Shown here in pieces: positions 6,294 through 9,304 of a DNA stretch of 9,304 bases (position 1 is its first letter; every line of letters starts with the position of its first letter). The position numbers were made by a program, and so were the translations under genes. The notes beneath the pieces were generated by a model. The model did not search any database. It was not told the origin of the DNA and was given only the letters and a program-made list of their open reading frames with translations. This DNA is from Gemmatimonadota bacterium (GTDB lineage Bacteria; Gemmatimonadota; Gemmatimonadetes; Gemmatimonadales; GWC2-71-9), in NCBI GenBank assembly GCA_029884275.1, contig JAOUIC010000035.1, positions 1 to 9,304 on the forward strand, given 5' to 3'.

Positions 6294-7738
6294 TCGCCAC
6301 CCTGGCGTTCCGTCACCTGCTGGTGCACCGCCGCCGGTCGCTGTTCCTGCTGCTCGGCTACGGGCTCGGCGTGGGGGTGATGATCGTCCTGCTTTCGGTG
6401 GGCGAGGCGATGCTGGAGCAGTCGCGCGACCTCGCGCTGATCGGCGGCGGCGAGGTGACGGTCCTGCCCGAGGGGATCGACGTCGAGGCGATGCGCACCG
6501 GCGGAGCGGGCGGGATGTTCTTTGGCATCGACCGGGCACGCTTCCTCACCCGCCAGCTCCTGGGCGGGCGGCGGCAGGAGGGAATCGTCGCGGCGGTATC
6601 GCCGGCAATCGAGCACAAGCTGGTCTACCTCTCATTCAACGGCCGGACCGTGGTCGCACGCGCCGGCGCCGAGATTCCCAGCCGCGCCCGCCTGGCCGGC
6701 GCCCCGCTGGACCTGCTGGAAGGACGCTGGGACGACCATGCGGCGGATTCGACCTGGCTCGCCCCAACGAAGGGGCAGTTGTACGACGAGATGGACCGTT
6801 TCCACCTGCCACGGACCCGCGACAGCTCCTGGGCGGAATGGCACTACTTCAACGTGGTCACCGGCGACGGCGAGTGGTGGTACCTCACCTGGCTGGTGGG
6901 CGGCGATCTGCCGAACGGTCGCTGGGGCGGACAGGTGCTGCTCACCCGGCGGACGCCGGACGGCGGGCACCAGAGGTTTGCCGCCACCGTGCCCGCGTCT
7001 GCGATCACGCTCGACACCACGCGTGCTGACCTCCTGCTCGGGCCTCACACGGTGCGGCAGCGCGAAGGGATCTACACCCTCACCGCGACGGCTGAGGGTT
7101 CAGCCGGCAGGGCGCGGGTCGAGCTCGAGGTGACGCCGGAGCGGGATCGGTACTTCCCGCCGGTCGAGCTGCTGGAAGGGCGCGGGCGGTCGGGCTACGT
7201 GGTGCCGGCGCTCCGCGCGACCGCCACCGGGCGGCTCTGCATCGGGCCCACTTGCCAGGCCGTTGTCGCCGCTCCTGCCTATCACGATCACAACTGGGGT
7301 GCCTGGCGCGCCGTCACCTGGGACTGGGGAGCGCTCCGCGGCCGGCAGATTGATCTCCTGTTCGGTGCGGTCTATACCGAAGCCGCCCGGTCCGGCCCGG
7401 GCGGGATGCCGTCCATGTTCGTCGCGGTGGTGGATTCGCTGGGCGTCAGGCAGGTGCTCCGGGCGCGGCCGGTGCGGTACGGGGGAACCCACCGGCGCTC
7501 CGCGGCCCTTGGGTTCACCGTCCCGGCTTCCTTCACGCTGCGCGCCGGGCGGGAGAGCGACAGCCTGCTGGTGGAGGGGACGGTGGAGGACGTGGACGTG
7601 ACGCCCTCCCCGGCCGCGGGGGCGGGTCAACGCTTCCTGCAGATGCGGGGGCGGGTGCGGATGACGGGTACGGTGGCCGGTGCGGCGGTCTCGGATGAGG
7701 GGGAGGGGTTCTTCGAGACCTACGTCACGGTGCCGTGA
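6290..7738 (+). CDS. Fusion of an FtsX-like permease N-terminal half with an AttH/CrtC-like (double lipocalin) domain
   Basis: This 482-residue protein has two unlike parts. Residues 1-165 look like the start of a MacB-type permease: basic LAFRHLLVHRRRS, TM1 at about 18-37, then periplasmic text with GGEVTVLPEGI (53-63), IVAAVSP (99-105) and LLEGRWDD (142-149), which is normally the middle of the periplasmic domain. Instead of the rest of the permease, an AttH/CrtC lipocalin-like domain follows (about 170-482). It carries EWHYFNVVTGDGEWWYLTWLVGG (in 183-205) and the hallmark YHDHNWG (331-337). No further TM helix is seen, so the domain should lie in the periplasm, tethered by TM1. C317 and C322 could form a disulfide there. 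The family contains carotenoid 1,2-hydratase-like proteins and AttH, which is known beside ABC transporter genes in Agrobacterium. A structure from the family suggested binding of hydrophobic ligands. Direct involvement in carotenoid chemistry is not supported, as no carotenoid gene is nearby. Confidence 0.85.
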   Translation: MIATLAFRHLLVHRRRSLFLLLGYGLGVGVMIVLLSVGEAMLEQSRDLALIGGGEVTVLPEGIDVEAMRTGGAGGMFFGIDRARFLTRQLLGGRRQEGIVAAVSPAIEHKLVYLSFNGRTVVARAGAEIPSRARLAGAPLDLLEGRWDDHAADSTWLAPTKGQLYDEMDRFHLPRTRDSSWAEWHYFNVVTGDGEWWYLTWLVGGDLPNGRWGGQVLLTRRTPDGGHQRFAATVPASAITLDTTRADLLLGPHTVRQREGIYTLTATAEGSAGRARVELEVTPERDRYFPPVELLEGRGRSGYVVPALRATATGRLCIGPTCQAVVAAPAYHDHNWGAWRAVTWDWGALRGRQIDLLFGAVYTEAARSGPGGMPSMFVAVVDSLGVRQVLRARPVRYGGTHRRSAALGFTVPASFTLRAGRESDSLLVEGTVEDVDVTPSPAAGAGQRFLQMRGRVRMTGTVAGAAVSDEGEGFFETYVTVP

Positions 7739-7935
7739 GCCGCGAGAGGCGATCAGCGACCCCGTCTGGACCGCTCGCTCGCCGGCCGGGGCCCTCCGCA
7801 GCGCGCTCGGGATGCCGTCAGAACGTGAATTGCACCTTGCGTGCGGAGTGCCGAGACAGATGTGGTGATGAACGCATTGCGCGCCGTCGGGCCGTCGACC
7901 GGCCTCGCGAGCGAGCGGTTAGGATGACCGGCTTC
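7739..7935. other. Convergent intergenic region between the fusion gene and the TPR/beta-barrel gene
   Basis: These 197 bases carry no supported coding sequence. Their most notable content is the inverted repeat at 7770-7919. Around 7805-7880 the sequence is somewhat less GC-rich than its surroundings, which fits non-coding DNA. No classical terminator with a T-run was found for either gene. Confidence 0.6.
7770..7919. repeat. Long imperfect inverted repeat between convergent genes
   Basis: Bases 7770-7782 pair perfectly with 7907-7919 (13 bp, containing CCGCTCGCTCGC). After a 1x2 internal loop the pairing continues for six more base pairs (7784-7789 with 7899-7904), and a short GGCC pairing can form further in. 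Inside lies a second dyad, CTCCGCA at 7794-7800 with TGCGGAG at 7842-7848, extended by three pairs across a one-base bulge. The element fills most of the gap between two genes ending towards each other. It could be a bidirectional transcription stop, a structured RNA, or a relic of a small non-autonomous element. No T-run follows either arm. Confidence 0.5.
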
Positions 7936-9304
7936 CTACAACCCGATCCGCGCCGTCAGCAGGGCGGTGTAGTACCGGAATGCCCCGGTGGTGCTGCTCA
8001 GGGCGCTGTTGCTCAGCGCGCCGAGCAGCGCGACCTCGTTGATCGCTCCCCATTGCCGCGCCAGGCGAGCCTCGAAGTTGTACTCGAACTGGGCTGAGGC
8101 GTCGCTTCCGGCCTGCTGAATGCCGAGTCCGCCGGCGAGCCGGACGTTCCACAGTCCCATCGCGCGCCAGTAGGTGCCGCGCGCCTCGGTCACGTAGAAG
8201 AGGTCGGGCGTGAAATAGCCGAAGCCGTCCTGCTTATAGCCCATCAGCCGGCCGTAGAGGCCCGCCGAGTAGTTGTTCGCGATGCCCTGCATCAGCGTCG
8301 CGGACGCGGAGAGTCGCCGGTTGCCGTCATCGAAGAAGGCCGCGGCGGCGTTGCCGGAAAGGCTGAGTTTCGGCCGCAGGATCACGCTGCCATCGCCCGA
8401 CAACTCGTCGACCATCAGTCCCTGGCTGATCAGGAGCGCGGTTTCGTCGAAGGCGTAATGGGCATACCCTGCGCCCACGTTCGCCGTCCGGCTGAGCCGA
8501 TACCCGCCGTACAGCCGCCAGGTCGCCGGCAGGTGGTCTTCGTCGGTGTCGGAGGAAAGGGAGCGCAATCCGATCGCCGCCGTCGCGGTGAACTGTCGAA
8601 TTCCGTAGGCAGCGCCCGCCTCGACCGCGAAGCGATTGGCGTGCCGGAACGGGTCGCTCGCCTCCGCGATGCCGACGGAGCTGAAGGCGCGCAGGCCCGG
8701 GTAGGGGATGTACGACGCGCCGACGGTCTGCCACCAGAGGATGTTCTCGTCGGAGTCCCGGCTCCAGCCCAGCACGGCGTCGAGTCGCACGCGTCGCAGG
8801 GCGCGGATCTCGGTCGCGATGCGCTGCGCATCGCGGTCCGTGGGGGCGAGCGCGAGCGCCTGATTGATGTACTCCGTCGCCTCGTCTGGCCGGGTCTGGC
8901 CCTGCCGCACCTGCGCCATGCCGATCAGCGAGATCACGTGCTTCGGGTCGAGTTCCAGCGCCCGCTCGTACCACGGTGCCGCGGCGTCCCGGTCACCACT
9001 CCATAGTGCCACCTGACCCCGTCCCGCGAGGGCTTCCACGTTGCTCGGGTCCCGGGCGAGCATGGTGGCGTAGCTGTCGTCGGCCTCCGTCAGCCGCCCC
9101 GACCATGAGAGGGTCCGCGCCCGTCCAAGCGCCGCCTCCTGGTTGTCCGGCTGTTCCGCCAGCAGGGAGTCATACTGGGCGACGGCTTCGCCGTAGCGGC
9201 CCGCCCAGGAGAGCACCTTCGCCTGGTGCAGGCGGATCTCGGGGTCGCGTGGCTCCGCGGTCCGGGCGCGCGCGAGGAGGGTGAGCGAGGAATCGAGCAG
9301 GCCA
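7936..9304 (-). CDS. TPR protein with C-terminal outer-membrane beta-barrel, 5'-truncated by the window
   Basis: The frame runs off the right edge with at least 455 residues; the first start-like codon inside (GTG at 9214-9216) falls inside a TPR, so it is not the true start. Numbering from that codon, TPR units end or lie at about 1-25 (completed by 29 upstream codons), 26-59, 60-93 and 94-127, with the usual LG/A-RA-LSW-GR-EA pattern. From about residue 144 the text changes to alternating polar and aromatic short strands with turn-like segments (LGWSRDSDENILWW to YYTALLTARIGL at the C-terminus), typical of an outer-membrane barrel of about 280 residues. This TPR-plus-barrel layout is shared by YaiO-type proteins and by exopolysaccharide exporters such as BcsC and PgaA, whose periplasmic TPRs guide the polymer to the pore. 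No glycosyltransferase is in view, so a role in polysaccharide export is only a possibility. The missing 5' end should encode a signal peptide and perhaps more TPRs. Confidence 0.85.
   Translation of the reverse strand, partial: GLLDSSLTLLARARTAEPRDPEIRLHQAKVLSWAGRYGEAVAQYDSLLAEQPDNQEAALGRARTLSWSGRLTEADDSYATMLARDPSNVEALAGRGQVALWSGDRDAAAPWYERALELDPKHVISLIGMAQVRQGQTRPDEATEYINQALALAPTDRDAQRIATEIRALRRVRLDAVLGWSRDSDENILWWQTVGASYIPYPGLRAFSSVGIAEASDPFRHANRFAVEAGAAYGIRQFTATAAIGLRSLSSDTDEDHLPATWRLYGGYRLSRTANVGAGYAHYAFDETALLISQGLMVDELSGDGSVILRPKLSLSGNAAAAFFDDGNRRLSASATLMQGIANNYSAGLYGRLMGYKQDGFGYFTPDLFYVTEARGTYWRAMGLWNVRLAGGLGIQQAGSDASAQFEYNFEARLARQWGAINEVALLGALSNSALSSTTGAFRYYTALLTARIGL

Noticed and set aside
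5856..6539. 227-codon minus-strand frame opposite the ATPase and fusion genes
   Set aside because: It lies over the complete ABC signature, Walker B and the overlapping start of the next gene; its composition is a frame artefact.
6290..7738. Carotenoid 1,2-hydratase (CrtC) as the enzymatic function of the fusion protein
   Set aside because: The fold match is at superfamily level, there is no carotenoid gene nearby, and the operon context is an ABC transporter, so a binding role is more likely.
7899..7926. Right arm and GTTAGGA as an integron attC site
   Set aside because: The final base does not fit the GTTRRRY core, no matching inverse core (RYYYAAC) occurs at the left end, and no integrase or cassette is present.
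9214..9216. GTG as the start of the TPR/barrel gene
   Set aside because: The frame stays open to the window edge and the upstream codons complete a TPR helix, so the true start lies outside.

Overview
This window is a GC-rich bacterial segment (I estimate about 70% G+C by eye) from what looks like a diderm (Gram-negative-type) organism, because it ends in a gene for a predicted outer-membrane beta-barrel. Dense coding, GTG starts, stop/start overlaps and a FeoB of the variant I know from clostridia-like and related phyla would fit Gemmatimonadota or a similar soil/sediment lineage. That placement is inference, since no rRNA or marker gene is present. No tRNA, rRNA, CRISPR, insertion sequence or integrase gene is visible.

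Layout. (1) Positions 2-2400 (+): the C-terminal part of a ferrous-iron permease FeoB, cut by the window edge, followed with a stop/start overlap by a DtxR-family metalloregulator that carries its own C-terminal FeoA/SH3-like domain. This is an iron (or iron/manganese) uptake module with its probable regulator. (2) Positions 2549-3490 (-): a stand-alone NAD-dependent 3-hydroxyacyl-CoA-dehydrogenase-like enzyme of the lambda-crystallin/carnitine-dehydrogenase type, with several altered active-site positions. (3) Positions 3587-7738 (+): a tightly overlapping four-gene operon encoding a MacB/LolCDE-type (type VII) ABC transporter. It contains a short permease that is essentially a C-terminal half, a full-length permease, a LolD/MacB-like ATPase, and a fusion protein made of a permease N-terminal half joined to an AttH/CrtC-like double-lipocalin domain. 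(4) Positions 7739-7935: a convergent intergenic stretch with a long inverted repeat. (5) Positions 7936 to beyond 9304 (-): a TPR protein with a C-terminal outer-membrane beta-barrel, cut by the window edge.

The most interesting item is the ABC operon. The first and last genes look like complementary halves of one FtsX-like permease. The last gene supplies TM1 and the first half of the periplasmic domain and then switches into an AttH/CrtC lipocalin domain. The first gene supplies a signal-peptide-like start, the second half of the periplasmic domain and TM2-4. The periplasmic text of one stops about where the other starts. If right, this is a split permease with a lipocalin attached to one half, next to a normal permease and one ATPase. 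That would be a plausible unstudied transporter for a lipid or other hydrophobic molecule across the envelope. The pieces are clear in sequence; the split-permease reading and the substrate are inference.
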